Shown piece after piece: positions 1 to 9,993 of a stretch of DNA of 64,000 bases (the first letter of the stretch is position 1; every line of letters begins with the position of its first letter). Source of the DNA: Exiguobacterium sp. (lineage in GTDB: Bacteria; Bacillota; Bacilli; Exiguobacteriales; Exiguobacteriaceae); assembly GCF_020832205.1 (NCBI RefSeq), contig NZ_JAFIFD010000040.1, positions 1-64,000 on the forward strand. The letters are read 5' to 3'. The position numbers and the translations under genes were made by a program. The notes beneath the pieces are model-generated. The model was not told where the DNA came from. It did not search any database and worked only from the letters and a program-made list of their open reading frames with translations.

Positions 1-35
1 GCAATCGCAGCAAACGGTAACAATGGATTACGCAT
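1..35 (-). CDS. cccA: Cytochrome c-550 (CccA-like), N-terminal fragment
   Basis: Only the first eleven codons and part of a twelfth lie in the window; the rest runs off the left edge. The visible N-terminus, MRNPLLPFAAI, resembles the start of the membrane anchor of Bacillus cytochrome c-550 (an Asn-Pro-Leu motif followed by a hydrophobic stretch). A strong ribosome site (GAGGGGG) lies seven bases before the ATG. In B. subtilis cccA directly follows the sigA gene, as here. The protein would be a membrane-anchored electron carrier. The call rests on eleven residues and on synteny, so it is tentative. Confidence 0.5.
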   Translation of the reverse strand, partial: MRNPLLPFAAI

Positions 36-87
36 TGTATTTCCCCCTCATGTTCATTCCAAATTTCTACCCATCACTATTTTACTC

Positions 88-130
88 AAAAAATAATAAA
101 GAAGGAAGGAAAATCACTCATTTTCCTTCC
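88..130 (-). terminator. Rho-independent terminator after rpoD
   Basis: An 11-bp perfect stem (104-114 with 120-130, loop of five) is followed on the minus strand by a T-rich run. It ends the dnaG-rpoD transcript and separates it from cccA. Confidence 0.9.
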
Positions 131-167
131 TTTCTTCTAAAACTTCACATTTTATTCAAAAACACGA

Positions 168-1262
168 TCAGTCGAGGAAATCTTTCAATCGTTTCGAACG
201 GCTCGGGTGTCGTAACTTGCGTAGCGCTTTCGCTTCGATTTGGCGAATCCGCTCACGCGTGACGCCGAACACTTTACCGACTTCTTCGAGCGTTCGCGTG
301 CGGCCGTCATCGAGACCGAAGCGTAGACGGAGTACGTTTTCTTCTCGGTCTGTCAGCGTGTCGAGCACGTCTTCAAGCTGCTCTTTAAGCAACTCGTAAG
401 CTGCCGCGTCTTGAGGGGCCATCGCATCTTGGTCTTCGATGAAGTCTCCGAGGTGCGAATCGTCCTCTTCGCCGATCGGCGTCTCGAGCGACACCGGCTC
501 TTGGGCGATTTTAAGAATCTCCCGAACTTTTTCTGGTGTCAATTCCATCTCTTTGGCGATCTCTTCAGGTGCCGGTTCGCGACCGAGGTCTTGAAGCAAC
601 TGACGTTGAACGCGGATCAGTTTGTTGATCGTCTCGACCATATGGACCGGAATCCGGATCGTCCGGGCCTGGTCAGCGATGGCGCGTGTGATCGCTTGAC
701 GGATCCACCACGTCGCGTACGTCGAGAATTTGAACCCTTTCATGTAGTCGAACTTCTCGACTGCTTTGATGAGACCCATGTTTCCTTCTTGAATCAAATC
801 GAGGAAGAGCATGCCGCGGCCGACGTAACGTTTCGCAATCGAGACGACGAGACGAAGGTTCGCCTCAGCGAGCCGTTTCTTCGCTTCTTCGTCACCTTGC
901 TCGATGCGTTTCGCGAGCTCGGTCTCGTCTTTCGCGCTGAGCAAGTCGACGCGGCCGATCTCTTTCAAATACATCCGGACCGGGTCATTGATCTTGATGC
1001 CTGGCGGGACGGACAAGTCGTTCAAATCGACCTCATCGTCCTCTTTTTTCGCCGGAGTCTCTTCGGCATCGGCTGCATCCTCGGTTACACGGATATCCTT
1101 GCCTTCTAAATCTTCAATGAAATTATCGATAAAGTCTGAATCCACCTCAAAGTGGCTGAGGCGGTCTTGGATTTCTTGCATCGATACGACGCCTTTTTTC
1201 TTCCCCAACTTCTCGAGTTCGTCTATGGCGTTAAATAAATCCTCTTTTTTCTTCTCTGCCAT
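168..1262 (-). CDS. rpoD: RNA polymerase primary sigma factor (sigma-A/RpoD)
   Basis: Housekeeping sigma factor that directs RNA polymerase to -35/-10 promoters. The 364-residue protein has the short acidic region 1.1 typical of Bacillales (residues 1-90), region 1.2 from about 92 ([11 protein letters not shown]), region 2 at about 130-205 with the -10 binding segment ([15 protein letters not shown]), region 3, and region 4 at the C-terminus with the -35 recognition helix ([18 protein letters not shown]). Length matches B. subtilis SigA (about 371). A GGAAGGAG site lies upstream of the ATG. It follows dnaG by 35 bases in the conserved macromolecular-synthesis operon. Confidence 0.98.
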   Translation of the reverse strand: MAEKKKEDLFNAIDELEKLGKKKGVVSMQEIQDRLSHFEVDSDFIDNFIEDLEGKDIRVTEDAADAEETPAKKEDDEVDLNDLSVPPGIKINDPVRMYLKEIGRVDLLSAKDETELAKRIEQGDEEAKKRLAEANLRLVVSIAKRYVGRGMLFLDLIQEGNMGLIKAVEKFDYMKGFKFSTYATWWIRQAITRAIADQARTIRIPVHMVETINKLIRVQRQLLQDLGREPAPEEIAKEMELTPEKVREILKIAQEPVSLETPIGEEDDSHLGDFIEDQDAMAPQDAAAYELLKEQLEDVLDTLTDREENVLRLRFGLDDGRTRTLEEVGKVFGVTRERIRQIEAKALRKLRHPSRSKRLKDFLD

Positions 1263-1297
1263 CTAGCAGTTCAACTCCTTCCAAACTTCCTTCACAC

Positions 1298-3109
1298 TTA
1301 TCGTTCGCGTAGACGGCGACTTCGGTTAATCAACTCTTGCAACTTGGATGCCTGGTCTACAATACTTTCGGCATCGTGTGCGATTTCCCTCTTCGCCCGT
1401 TCGATTTGACGCTGTTCCTCATAACTGTTTATGACCTTAATGTATTCATCTAAAACCTCTTCGCCGAGCTCATCCGGTGCAGCCATGAGCCGCACTTCCG
1501 CGTAGCGGTTCGCATACTCGGGCCGTTCGTTGCAGTGGCGCTCCATAAAGGGTGGCACGACCTGCTCGAACTCTTCAAGCGTCATGTCTTCGGAGACGAC
1601 TTCGTAAAGGGCAGTCGCTAACATCCGATGGACTTCATCTTGGTAAGATAGGCCGAGCCGGTCGCGAACGTAGCGCACGCGTTCCGGCCCACTGAGCATC
1701 GCTCGTAATAGCAGTTTCTCGGCTTTCATCCAACGGGACTCGTTTGACTTCGTCGCACGTTTCCGGACCGGTTCCGGTTCTGGCATCGGTTCACGTCTTG
1801 ACGTCTCCTTTGCCGTGCGGGGCATCCGGCTTGCGAGCGTCGCGGCCGGAAGCTCGAATTCATCTGCTAATTTCTTTATATACAAGTCGCGGCGAATCGA
1901 ATTATCAGTTTTACTGATTTCCTCAAGCATAGATTCAATAAAACGAATCCGTTCTCCTTCCCGATTCATGTTTTTCCCGCGCCGGAGCGTCCGGTTCATG
2001 AAATCGAGAACGGAAAGCCGCTCTGCATCGACGAAGCGTTGCCATTGCTCCGCACCGTTCGTCCGAATATAGTCGTCTGGATCCGTCTTTTCAGGCAACG
2101 GGAGGACTTGGACGTCGAGCGGGTATGCTTCGAGCAGGCGCACGACTTTTAGCGTCGCCGCTTGTCCGGCATCGTCGCCGTCGTAGCAAATAACAACCTC
2201 ATCGACCATCCGTGACAGCGCCCGGGCATGCCCGGGCGAAAAGGCGGTGCCGAGCGAGGCGACGACTTCGCTCGTCCCGGCTTGCGCGACTTGGAGGACG
2301 TCGACGTTCCCTTCCACGAGGAAGACGCGTTTTTGTTTACGCATCGCCGCCCGCGCCTGCGGAAAACCGAACAGCAGTTCACTCTTATTAAAGAGGGGCG
2401 TGTCTGACGTATTCACATACTTCGGTTTGCGATCATCGATCGCCCGGCCGCTGAATCCGACGATCGTGCCGTCTCGATCCGCAATCGGAAAGACGACCCG
2501 GCCTTCGAACCGGTCAAAATATTCACCGGCCCTAGACTTCGAGATCAGTCCGGCCTCGACCATCACTTCAAGATCGAACCCTCTTCGTTCAAGAGAGTCG
2601 ACGGTGAAGCGGCGTTGATCCGGGGCGTACCCGATCTTGTATTGGGTGATCGTCGTCTCGGTTAGACCACGATCCCGTAAATACGTTAAGCCGACCTCAC
2701 CTGCCTCGGTCTTCATCAGCACTTCATAGTAGAGCTCGGCGACGACGCGATGAGCGTCGCGCATCTGTTTACGGACGAGCTGGTCTTGCGTTAACTGTTC
2801 GTCCCCGGCGACTCCGCCTTCGATGGCGATGTTCGCTCGGGTGGCGAGACGTTCGATCGTCTCAGGAAACGATAACCCTTCCGTCTCCATCACGAACGTG
2901 AATACGTTCCCGCCCGCACCGCACCCGAAACAATGGTACATCCCTTTCTCAGGGGACACCGAGAAAGACGGACTGTTCTCCGAGTGGAACGGGCAAAGCC
3001 CGACGAGACGATGTCCTTGTTTCTTCAGTTCGACACGTTCACTGATCAAGTCGACGATATCCGTCGCTTGTTTTACTTCTGCAATGACTTCATCCGGTAT
3101 CCGTGGCAA
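1298..3109 (-). CDS. dnaG: DNA primase
   Basis: Makes RNA primers for lagging-strand replication at the fork. An N-terminal CHC2 zinc finger is visible (CPFH, then CFGCGAGGN), followed by the catalytic core with a TOPRIM fold (VEGNVDVLQVAQ and the acidic YDGDDAG motif) and a C-terminal helicase-binding region. The frame stays open upstream to a TTG at 3139, but I prefer the TTG at 3109: it has a GGGGAG site eight bases before it and gives MPRIPDEVI, matching the family start M-x-RIPDE. That makes 603 residues, a normal length. A GTG at 3115 or 3118 is the alternative. It is cotranscribed with rpoD. Confidence 0.96.
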   Translation of the reverse strand: MPRIPDEVIAEVKQATDIVDLISERVELKKQGHRLVGLCPFHSENSPSFSVSPEKGMYHCFGCGAGGNVFTFVMETEGLSFPETIERLATRANIAIEGGVAGDEQLTQDQLVRKQMRDAHRVVAELYYEVLMKTEAGEVGLTYLRDRGLTETTITQYKIGYAPDQRRFTVDSLERRGFDLEVMVEAGLISKSRAGEYFDRFEGRVVFPIADRDGTIVGFSGRAIDDRKPKYVNTSDTPLFNKSELLFGFPQARAAMRKQKRVFLVEGNVDVLQVAQAGTSEVVASLGTAFSPGHARALSRMVDEVVICYDGDDAGQAATLKVVRLLEAYPLDVQVLPLPEKTDPDDYIRTNGAEQWQRFVDAERLSVLDFMNRTLRRGKNMNREGERIRFIESMLEEISKTDNSIRRDLYIKKLADEFELPAATLASRMPRTAKETSRREPMPEPEPVRKRATKSNESRWMKAEKLLLRAMLSGPERVRYVRDRLGLSYQDEVHRMLATALYEVVSEDMTLEEFEQVVPPFMERHCNERPEYANRYAEVRLMAAPDELGEEVLDEYIKVINSYEEQRQIERAKREIAHDAESIVDQASKLQELINRSRRLRER

Positions 3110-3140
3110 CTCCACCACTCCCCACTTCCAAACTCGCAAC

Positions 3141-3169
3141 GAAACGGAACGCGCTTCACGTTCCGTTTC
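3141..3169 (-). other. 10-bp hairpin in the dnaG leader
   Basis: A perfect inverted repeat (3141-3150 with 3160-3169, nine-base loop) lies between the putative dnaG promoter and its start codon. No T-run follows, so it is not a typical terminator. It could stabilise the transcript or control translation. Confidence 0.6.
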
Positions 3170-3188
3170 ACTGTAATGTCAGTACTCT

Positions 3189-3217
3189 ATTATACCGTTT
3201 CAAGACATCGATTACTA
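3189..3217 (-). promoter_or_regulatory. Putative sigma-A promoter of dnaG-rpoD
   Basis: A perfect TATAAT -10 box (3189-3194, read on the minus strand) lies in the dnaG-yqfL gap. At 17-bp spacing the -35 box would be TAGTAA, a poor match. The position just upstream of the leader hairpin fits a promoter for dnaG. Confidence 0.5.
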
Positions 3218-3235
3218 ATACGAGTGCTTGACGCG

Positions 3236-4042
3236 TCACGATTGTTCGAGGTGACGCAAAATGATACCAGCCGTCTCTTCGACCGCTTTGTTCGTCACGT
3301 CGATCACTTCGCATCCGATTCGTTCGTAAATGCCTCGCGCGTATTCGAGCTCCCGATTGATGCGCTCGAGCTGGGCATAGTCGGCCTCTGGTTTCAGACC
3401 GAGCGATTTCAACCGCTCCATCCGAATCGAAATCAACTTGTCCGGCGAGATGATCAAGCCGACGCAACGTTCAGGCGGCAGTTCGAACAACTCTTCCGGC
3501 GGACGTGACTCGGGCACGAGCGGCACGTTGGCGACTTTGTACCGTTTCAAAGCCAAGTATTGGGACAAAGGGGTCTTCGAGGTGCGCGAGACACCGACGA
3601 GCACGATGTCGGCTTTCTTTAAACCGCGCGGGTCGCGACCGTCGTCGTATTTGACCGCGAATTCCATCGCCTCGATCTTCCGAAAATAATCGTCGTCGAG
3701 ACGATAGATGAGGCCTGGTTTTTCACGAGGGCTCTCTTGCAGCTCGCCCGAGAGGACGTCGAGCAAGTTGCCGAGCAAGTCGACCGTCTTCACCCCGTGC
3801 TCGCGGCCAAGGGCAGTGATCAACGCCCGGTGTTCCTCATTGACGAGCGTAAAAGCGATGACTGCTCCTTGTGCTCTCGCTTGCGTGACGACATCTTGAA
3901 TCGTCTGTTCATCCTCGACGAACGGGATGCGCAACGTCTCGATGGCGTTTTCATGGAATTGAATGCTCGCGGCCCGGACGACGAGCTCACACGTTTCCCC
4001 GACCGAGTCACTCACGACAAACACGAGTTGTTTTTTCGTCAA
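3236..4042 (-). CDS. yqfL: Pyruvate,water/orthophosphate dikinase regulatory protein (DUF299, YqfL)
   Basis: Bifunctional ADP-dependent Ser/Thr kinase and phosphorylase of the PSRP/DUF299 family, which switches PEP-synthesising dikinases off and on. A P-loop-like motif is visible (GVSRTSKTPLSQYLA), along with the family start LVFVVSDSVGETCELV. The open frame reaches 4072, but a GAGGAGG site sits eight bases before the TTG at 4042, giving MTKKQLVFVVSDS and 268 residues. The ribosome site lies inside the end of ccpN, so translation is probably coupled. In B. subtilis yqfL also follows ccpN, and it affects the gluconeogenic function of CcpN. Confidence 0.92.
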   Translation of the reverse strand: MTKKQLVFVVSDSVGETCELVVRAASIQFHENAIETLRIPFVEDEQTIQDVVTQARAQGAVIAFTLVNEEHRALITALGREHGVKTVDLLGNLLDVLSGELQESPREKPGLIYRLDDDYFRKIEAMEFAVKYDDGRDPRGLKKADIVLVGVSRTSKTPLSQYLALKRYKVANVPLVPESRPPEELFELPPERCVGLIISPDKLISIRMERLKSLGLKPEADYAQLERINRELEYARGIYERIGCEVIDVTNKAVEETAGIILRHLEQS

Positions 4043-4055
4043 ACCTGGTTCCTCC

Positions 4056-4685
4056 TCAGAAAGATTCATCATTGGCGAGAGCGATCAACACTTTCGTCAT
4101 GTTCGTCTTCGTCATGCGACCAAGTACGATCAATTTGCCGTCTTTTTCTTCAACGACCGGCATCGCATCGATTTGTTTCTCGATCAACTTCATCCCGGCT
4201 CGGATGAGCGTCTCGCCTTTTTCGCACACCGTGATGTTCGGCATCCGCGTCATAATGACGTTGACAGGCAATTGATCGAGGTCTTGATTCCCGATTGCGG
4301 CCCGAAGTAAATCTTTGCGGGACAACACACCGACGAGCTCGCTGTCTTTTCCGACGACGAACAAAGAGCCAACGTCTTCTAAAAACAGCGTGACGACCGC
4401 GTCATAGACGGTCATCTCATCACTGACGACTTTCGCCGACGACATGAAGTCACCGACGGTCAAAGAGTCCAGCTTTTCGCGGAGCATCGATGAATTCCGT
4501 TTGCCGACGAACGTATAGCCGACACGCGGTCTAGCTTCTAGTATTCCAGTCATCGTCAAAATGGCGAGATCGGGACGGAGCGTCGCTCGGGTGAGCGACA
4601 GCTCTTGAGCGATTTGTTCACCCGTGATCGGTCCGTTCCCTTTCACGATCTCGATGATTTTCTGTTGGCGTTCATTCAGCTGCAT
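4056..4685 (-). CDS. ccpN: CcpN-like transcriptional regulator of gluconeogenesis (HTH + CBS pair)
   Basis: About 209 residues: an N-terminal winged helix-turn-helix (roughly 1-60, LNERQQKIIEIVKGNGPITG) followed by two CBS domains (about 75-205) that bind adenine nucleotides. In B. subtilis CcpN represses gapB and pckA under glycolytic conditions. The start is the ATG at 4685, seven to eight bases after an AGGGGG site; an in-frame TTG two codons upstream lacks good spacing. The gene lies between glyS and yqfL, exactly as in B. subtilis, which supports orthology. Confidence 0.92.
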   Translation of the reverse strand: MQLNERQQKIIEIVKGNGPITGEQIAQELSLTRATLRPDLAILTMTGILEARPRVGYTFVGKRNSSMLREKLDSLTVGDFMSSAKVVSDEMTVYDAVVTLFLEDVGSLFVVGKDSELVGVLSRKDLLRAAIGNQDLDQLPVNVIMTRMPNITVCEKGETLIRAGMKLIEKQIDAMPVVEEKDGKLIVLGRMTKTNMTKVLIALANDESF

Positions 4686-4706
4686 AGCCAACCCCCTCTG
4701 TTTTGG

Positions 4707-6761
4707 TCAAAGCACGAGTGCGTTGAAGTCGGCGACGCGTTCGATCGCCGCGGCGAGACGCTTCATCTCATGGAGACGGTTCATCCGAACTGCATCTACA
4801 TCACTCATGACCATCGTATTTTCAAAGTAAGCGCTGATCGGTTGCTCAAGCGCCCGCAACGATACGATCGCTTGGACGTAATCGCCTCGATCAACCGCGT
4901 CGTGCGTCGCTTTGAGCGTCGTTTCCGCTGCTTCGTGCAGCGCCTTCTCCGCGTCATTCTCAAAGAGCGCTGGGTCGACAGGTCCGCTCTCACCTTTTTT
5001 GGCGATATTTCCGACGCGCGTCAACTGCTCAATCAACGCTTTCGCATCGTTTGATACGAGTGCTTGCACCGCGTCGGCGCGAGCGTCGAGACGGTTGACG
5101 GCGAGGCCGGTCGTAAGGACAGCGTCGATGACATCGTAACGGACTTGGCGCTCTTGGAGACGATACTTCAAACGGAGCAAGAAGAAATCGTTTAGTTGCG
5201 CCTTGACTTGTTCTTTATCGGCATCATAAAGTCCTGCTTGAAGCTGAGATTCGACAACTTGTGACAAGATCGCGTCAAGCGGGAGGTCGATGCTCCAGTC
5301 TCCGAGAATTTGAACGACCCCTTGCGCTTGACGACGCAACGCGAACGGGTCTTGCGAACCGCTCGGAATCATTCCGATACCAAAGAAGGCGGCAATCGAA
5401 TCAAGTTTATCGGCCAGCGCGAGTGCAGCTCCGGTTGCGGTCACCGGTGACTCGTCTCCGGCAAAACGCGGCATGTAATGTTCACGAATAGCGGCAGCGA
5501 CTTCTTTGTCTTCGCCTTGCATGAACGCATACTTTTCTCCCATGATGCCTTGGAGTTCTGTGAATTCATACACCATCTGACTGACGAGGTCGAACTTATG
5601 AATCTTTCCGGCCCGTGCGACTTTCGCTTCGTCCGCTTTAAAGAGCGGAGCGAATTCGAGCGCAAGTTGCTCGACGCGACGGACTTTATCTCCTGTCGTC
5701 CCGAGTTTCTCATGGAAGACGATGCGGTCAAGACGAACGAGTTGGTCATCGATGTTCGTTTTCTTGTCTTCTTCGTAGAAAAAGACAGCATCGGCGAGAC
5801 GGGCCCGGATTACTTTTTCATTCCCGCGGGCGACGTTCTGAAGATGATCGGCGTTCCCGTTGCGAACGGTCACGAAATAGTTTTTCAACGTCTCTCCGAC
5901 GTACACCGGGAAGTAACGCTGATGTTCTTTCATCGTCGTGATCAATACTTCTTCCGGAAGGTCGAGATAACTCGCATCAAACTCACCGAACAAAGCTGTC
6001 GGCCATTCGACGAGGTTCGTCACTTCTTCAAGCAGCGAACCGTCGAGCGGGACCGTCCATCCTTGTTCGGACGCAAGCGACTCGATTTGACGTTCAATCC
6101 GCTCGCGGCGGTCTTCATAAGAGGCGACGACGAATTCACGTTCGAGTGTCTCGGCGTAGGCACGAGGAGAAGCGATCGTCACGTCCCCTTTGCTCAAGAA
6201 GCGGTGGCCGCGAGTGACGTTGCCTGTTTTGACACCTTCAATTTCGAAATCGATTTGTTCATCTCCGAACAAAGCGATGAGCCAACGAATCGGACGCATA
6301 TAACGCAGACTGCTCGTGCCCCACTTCATATTTTTCGGGAACGTCATGCCGCGCACGACTTGTTCAAGTCCAGCGAGCAGGCTCATCGTCGGTTGACCCG
6401 ACTCATGACGGTCGGCGAATACGTACTCGACACCTTTCTCTTCAGCGAAGTAAAGGTCTTCTACGGCGAGACCACGACCACGGGCGAAGCCGGCAGCAGC
6501 TTTTGACCAGTTGCCTTCTGCGTCTTGCGCGATCTTCTTCGCCGGTCCGCGGAGCGTCTCCGTCAAATCTTGTTGGTTCTCCTCGACGTCGTGGACGAGC
6601 ACGGCGAGACGGCGTGGTGTCGAATAGACGGTCACTTCACCGAAGTTGACACGGGCGTCCGTCAAGAACGAAGTCACCCGTTCTGCCAATTGTTTTTCTG
6701 AACGGAGTACGTATTGAGCTGGCAATTCTTCAAGTCCGATTTCTAGTAAAAGGTCACGCAT
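4707..6761 (-). CDS. glyS: Glycine-tRNA ligase beta subunit
   Basis: Large subunit of the alpha2-beta2 bacterial glycyl-tRNA synthetase, which binds tRNA-Gly and carries an HD-like core and a C-terminal anticodon-binding (DALR) region. The start [18 protein letters not shown] is the family signature, so the ATG at 6761 is chosen over an upstream frame extension to 6836. The result is 684 residues, the usual length. The ATG overlaps the glyQ stop by eight bases, implying coupled translation of the two subunits in equal amounts. Control comes from the glycine T-box ahead of glyQ. Confidence 0.97.
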   Translation of the reverse strand: MRDLLLEIGLEELPAQYVLRSEKQLAERVTSFLTDARVNFGEVTVYSTPRRLAVLVHDVEENQQDLTETLRGPAKKIAQDAEGNWSKAAAGFARGRGLAVEDLYFAEEKGVEYVFADRHESGQPTMSLLAGLEQVVRGMTFPKNMKWGTSSLRYMRPIRWLIALFGDEQIDFEIEGVKTGNVTRGHRFLSKGDVTIASPRAYAETLEREFVVASYEDRRERIERQIESLASEQGWTVPLDGSLLEEVTNLVEWPTALFGEFDASYLDLPEEVLITTMKEHQRYFPVYVGETLKNYFVTVRNGNADHLQNVARGNEKVIRARLADAVFFYEEDKKTNIDDQLVRLDRIVFHEKLGTTGDKVRRVEQLALEFAPLFKADEAKVARAGKIHKFDLVSQMVYEFTELQGIMGEKYAFMQGEDKEVAAAIREHYMPRFAGDESPVTATGAALALADKLDSIAAFFGIGMIPSGSQDPFALRRQAQGVVQILGDWSIDLPLDAILSQVVESQLQAGLYDADKEQVKAQLNDFFLLRLKYRLQERQVRYDVIDAVLTTGLAVNRLDARADAVQALVSNDAKALIEQLTRVGNIAKKGESGPVDPALFENDAEKALHEAAETTLKATHDAVDRGDYVQAIVSLRALEQPISAYFENTMVMSDVDAVRMNRLHEMKRLAAAIERVADFNALVL

Positions 6762-7656
6762 CAAGGGCACCTGCTTTCTCTTGATTAAGGAGTGGGAAAC
6801 CGAGACGTTCCCGCTCTTCGATAAATTTGGCCGCACATGCGCGGGACATATTACGGACGCGTTGGATGAAACCGGTCCGCTCCGTCACCGAGATCGCACC
6901 TTTCGCATCGAGAAGGTTGAACGTGTGCGAGCATTTCAGGATGTAATCATACGCCGGGAAGACGAGGTTCTCGTCGAGGGCGCGCTTCGCTTCTTTTTCA
7001 TACGTGTCGAACAACGTGAACAACATGTCGACGTCCGACAATTCGAACGTATACTTCGAATGTTCGAACTCTGGTTGGTAGAAGATATCCCCGTATTTGA
7101 ACCCGTCTGTCCAGACGAGGTCGAACACGCTCTCGACTTCTTGGATGTATGAAGCGAGACGTTCAAGACCGTACGTGATTTCGACGGCGATTGGATCGCA
7201 CTCGATCCCTCCGACTTGTTGGAAGTAAGTGAACTGGGTGATTTCCATCCCGTTGAGCCACACTTCCCAGCCGAGGCCGGCCGCACCGAACGTCGGGTTC
7301 TCCCAGTTGTCTTCGACGAAACGGATATCGTGCTCTAGCGGATTGATGCCGATGAGTTCCAAGCTTTCCAAGTAAAGTTCTTGAATGTTGTTTGGTGAAG
7401 GCTTCATGATGACTTGGAACTGATGGTGTTGGTAGAGACGGTTCGGGTTCTCACCGTAACGCCCGTCTGCCGGCCGGCGCGAAGGCTCCGTATAGCATAC
7501 GTTCCACGGTTCTGGTCCGAGGCTTCGTAAAAACGTCATCGGGTTCATCGTCCCGGCCCCTTTTTCGACATCGTACGCCTGCATCGTCAGGCAACCTTTT
7601 GACGCCCAGAAATTCTGCAGCGTGAGAATGATTTCTTGCACAGTCATATGTTTCAT
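6754..7656 (-). CDS. glyQ: Glycine-tRNA ligase alpha subunit
   Basis: Catalytic subunit (class II fold) of the heterotetrameric glycyl-tRNA synthetase, which activates glycine. The 300 residues begin [17 protein letters not shown] and contain the characteristic [26 protein letters not shown] and [18 protein letters not shown] segments. A GGAGGTG site seven bases before the ATG at 7656 supports this start. A glycine-specific T-box lies directly upstream, so expression should rise when uncharged tRNA-Gly accumulates. Confidence 0.98.
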   Translation of the reverse strand: MKHMTVQEIILTLQNFWASKGCLTMQAYDVEKGAGTMNPMTFLRSLGPEPWNVCYTEPSRRPADGRYGENPNRLYQHHQFQVIMKPSPNNIQELYLESLELIGINPLEHDIRFVEDNWENPTFGAAGLGWEVWLNGMEITQFTYFQQVGGIECDPIAVEITYGLERLASYIQEVESVFDLVWTDGFKYGDIFYQPEFEHSKYTFELSDVDMLFTLFDTYEKEAKRALDENLVFPAYDYILKCSHTFNLLDAKGAISVTERTGFIQRVRNMSRACAAKFIEERERLGFPLLNQEKAGALDA

Positions 7657-7683
7657 CTTGTGACACCTCCAAAAGTATTAAAA

Positions 7684-7905
7684 CGACAAAAAACGCCCCT
7701 ATGTGCCATGCACATAGGGACGGGATTACCCGCGGTTCCACCCTACTTGCCTCAACTTCGAGGCCACTCTTTGGATTGTGGGCGCTCCAGAATCGCCATT
7801 CACTTTTCACATGGCGCTCGGCTCCCACCTGCCCGAACTCGCTGAACCCATCGTTAAAAAGTTACTCATTTCCTTCATTGCGCACGCTATTTCATTTGTC
7901 TAATC
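7684..7905 (-). promoter_or_regulatory. T-box leader (glycine) of glyQS
   Basis: The minus strand carries the T-box core AGGGTGGAACCGCGGG (complement 7728-7744), then a terminator hairpin (7697-7719, CCCTATGTG paired with CACATAGGG) and a T-run. A GGC glycine codon (complement 7795-7797) lies in the expected specifier-loop context, at the same distance from a CTGGAG element as the UUC codon in the pheS T-box of this window. Binding of uncharged tRNA-Gly would stabilise the antiterminator and allow glyQS transcription. Confidence 0.93.
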
Positions 7906-7912
7906 GTAAGTT

Positions 7913-7941
7913 ATGGTATCGAATCTTGTCGAAAAAGTCAA
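7913..7941 (-). promoter_or_regulatory. Putative sigma-A promoter of the glyQS T-box transcript
   Basis: TTGACT (-35) and TACCAT (-10) are separated by 17 bp on the minus strand. The -35 box overlaps the last codons of recO. Its position, just upstream of the T-box, fits. Confidence 0.6.
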
Positions 7942-8687
7942 TCATCGTTCAAGTGAAGTCGTTGCATTTGATCGAGCACCCGCTTCGTCTTCAGACGCAA
8001 ACCGCTATAGGAGTCCATGTACGCATCAAACAGCTGTCTGAGGAGCAGGCGCGTCTCTTTCGTGAGCGGGACGTTGGTGAACTCGGACAGGTCGTGACGA
8101 CTCATCCAGTAAAGGAGTTTTGCCAACCGTTCACTCAGCCGAATCGAACCTTCCTCGTTATGACGCGAGCAAAGGAAACCGCCGGCCGTCACGGAGAAAT
8201 ACATCGGGTCGGTCACGCCGTTACAGCGGATGCACCCGGTCAATACCGGGGCGACACCGAGCAGATGAAGAATCCGCAATTCAAAGTGATGGATGATCAC
8301 GTCCGGGTCCATTCCGGCGTTGAGCGCCTGTAGCGCATCATTCAAGACACGGTAGAGCGGGCGGTTCGGGACGCGCTCTTCGACGGTACGATCGACGAGT
8401 TCAAGCAAATACATCGCGTACGCCATCCGGTCAACATCTTTCCGGACTTCCGGATAGGACGTGATGACATCGGACGATTTCAACTGTCCGAGTCCCCGGC
8501 TCGCCGGGAAAATATAAACGGCCTCGACGAACGGTTGACTCGAAGCGTGGAGCCGACTGCCCGGTTTTTTCGCACCCCGGGCCATGACGGCGACTTTGCC
8601 GAGCTCTTCAGTGAACAACGTCACGACTTTGTTTGATTCACCGTAGTTGACGGTACGGACGACGATGCCGGTGACTTTTTGCAACAT
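7938..8687 (-). CDS. recO: DNA repair protein RecO
   Basis: Recombination mediator that, with RecR, loads RecA onto SSB-coated single-stranded DNA in the RecF pathway. The 249 residues have an N-terminal OB fold (about 1-80, MLQKVTGIVVRTVNYGES), a helical core, and a zinc-binding region with CIRC at about 150 and a later Cys-Ser-Arg-His. The start is three bases after the era stop, so the pair is likely translationally linked. The era-recO-glyQ order is conserved in Bacillus. Confidence 0.95.
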   Translation of the reverse strand: MLQKVTGIVVRTVNYGESNKVVTLFTEELGKVAVMARGAKKPGSRLHASSQPFVEAVYIFPASRGLGQLKSSDVITSYPEVRKDVDRMAYAMYLLELVDRTVEERVPNRPLYRVLNDALQALNAGMDPDVIIHHFELRILHLLGVAPVLTGCIRCNGVTDPMYFSVTAGGFLCSRHNEEGSIRLSERLAKLLYWMSRHDLSEFTNVPLTKETRLLLRQLFDAYMDSYSGLRLKTKRVLDQMQRLHLNDD

Positions 8688-8690
8688 GGC

Positions 8691-9599
8691 TCAATACTCG
8701 TCGTCGCGGAAACCGAGGTCGCGGAGCTGCCCCATCTTGTTACGCCAATCTTTTTGTACTTTCACCCATAGGTTCAAGTACACTTTCGTACCGAGGAGCA
8801 TCTCGATATCTTGCCGGGCTTCCGTCCCGATTTCACGGAGCATCGTCCCTTTTTTACCGATGACGATTCCTTTTTGCGAATCCCGCTCGACCATGATGAC
8901 GGCCTCGACATCGATCATTTCCGAGCCTTCCCGCTTCTTGATCGATTCGATCGCGACCGCGATCGAGTGCGGCACTTCATCGCGCGTCTTATGGAGCACT
9001 TTTTCGCGAATCAGTTCGGAGATGATGAACCGTTCCGGGTGATCGGTCACTTGATCGGCCGGATAATACATCGGTCCTTCCGGGAGCAATTTTTTAATCT
9101 CGCCGATGAGCGGCTCGACGTTGTTGCCTTGTAAGGCCGAGATCGGCACGTATGCCGCGAAGTCGAGTTTGTCTTTGTACTGCTCGATGACTGCCGGAAT
9201 CGCATCCGGGTGAATCATATCGATCTTGTTCATAACGAGAACGATCGGAGTATCGAGTCCTTTTAGCTTTTCAATGATGAAATCGTCACCCGCGCCGCGC
9301 GGTTCTGTCACGTTTACCATGAACAGGATGGCGTCGACTTCACGCAAGGCGTTCGTCGCGACTTTCATCATGAAATCACCGAGGCGGTGCTTCGGCTTGT
9401 GGATGCCCGGCGTGTCGATAAAGATGATTTGTGCATCATCTGTCGTGTATACGCCTTGGACTTTATTCCGCGTCGTTTGCGGCTTGTCTGACATGATCGC
9501 AATTTTCTGCCCGATGACCCGGTTTAAAAACGTTGATTTGCCGACGTTCGGTCGGCCGATGATCGATACAAATCCTGATTTAAAATCTTCTTGATACAT
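8691..9599 (-). CDS. era: GTPase Era
   Basis: Essential GTPase that binds the 3' end of 16S rRNA and assists 30S subunit assembly. The 302 residues show the G1 loop GRPNVGKST (about 16-24), the switch [12 protein letters not shown]3 [11 protein letters not shown]4 NKID, and a C-terminal KH RNA-binding domain (about 205-295, including [15 protein letters not shown]). It lies downstream of dgkA and ybeY. The cytidine deaminase gene cdd, found between dgkA and era in B. subtilis, is missing here. Confidence 0.97.
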   Translation of the reverse strand: MYQEDFKSGFVSIIGRPNVGKSTFLNRVIGQKIAIMSDKPQTTRNKVQGVYTTDDAQIIFIDTPGIHKPKHRLGDFMMKVATNALREVDAILFMVNVTEPRGAGDDFIIEKLKGLDTPIVLVMNKIDMIHPDAIPAVIEQYKDKLDFAAYVPISALQGNNVEPLIGEIKKLLPEGPMYYPADQVTDHPERFIISELIREKVLHKTRDEVPHSIAVAIESIKKREGSEMIDVEAVIMVERDSQKGIVIGKKGTMLREIGTEARQDIEMLLGTKVYLNLWVKVQKDWRNKMGQLRDLGFRDDEY

Positions 9600-9648
9600 A
9601 GTGCACCTGCTTTCTCAATTTCCCTTGCTTGTTCACCTTCGCAACCTG

Positions 9649-9993
9649 TCACAGGAGTGCGAGGAGGTATGGCCCGAAGACGGCGAGCGCCGTCACCGCC
9701 GCCCCGAAAGAAGCGACGAGCACCGCTCCGGCGGCCACATCTTTTGCTTGTTTGGCGAGCGGTCTCACCTCGCTTGTGACGAGGTCGACGGTGCGCTCGA
9801 CGGCCGTGTTCATCAACTCGAAGGCGATGACGAGAATGACCCAGCCGAACAACACGATATTTTCTACCCGCGTCGTCGGGAGAAACCACGCAAATATCCC
9901 GACGAGGATGCTTGCGACCAGATGGACCCGCATATTCCGTTCGGTCCGCGCAGCGTGCACGATCCCGTGCACGGCGAACCAGAACGGTCTCAC
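9649..9993 (-). CDS. dgkA: Undecaprenol/diacylglycerol kinase, DgkA family
   Basis: Small integral membrane kinase; in Gram-positive bacteria this family phosphorylates undecaprenol to supply the cell-wall lipid carrier. The 114 residues carry three predicted membrane helices (about 25-45, 45-65 and 90-112) and the signature around FELMNTAVERTVDLV with its catalytic glutamates. The GTG start at 9993 overlaps the ybeY stop by four bases (GTGA), so translation is coupled. Confidence 0.93.
   Translation of the reverse strand: MRPFWFAVHGIVHAARTERNMRVHLVASILVGIFAWFLPTTRVENIVLFGWVILVIAFELMNTAVERTVDLVTSEVRPLAKQAKDVAAGAVLVASFGAAVTALAVFGPYLLALL

Noticed and set aside
411-1109. 232-codon plus-strand open frame
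   Set aside because: Antisense to rpoD with no supporting signal.
5478-6506. 342-codon open frame on the plus strand
   Set aside because: Lies wholly opposite glyS, has no ribosome site and no recognisable protein motif; it is a shadow of the biased codon usage on the minus strand.
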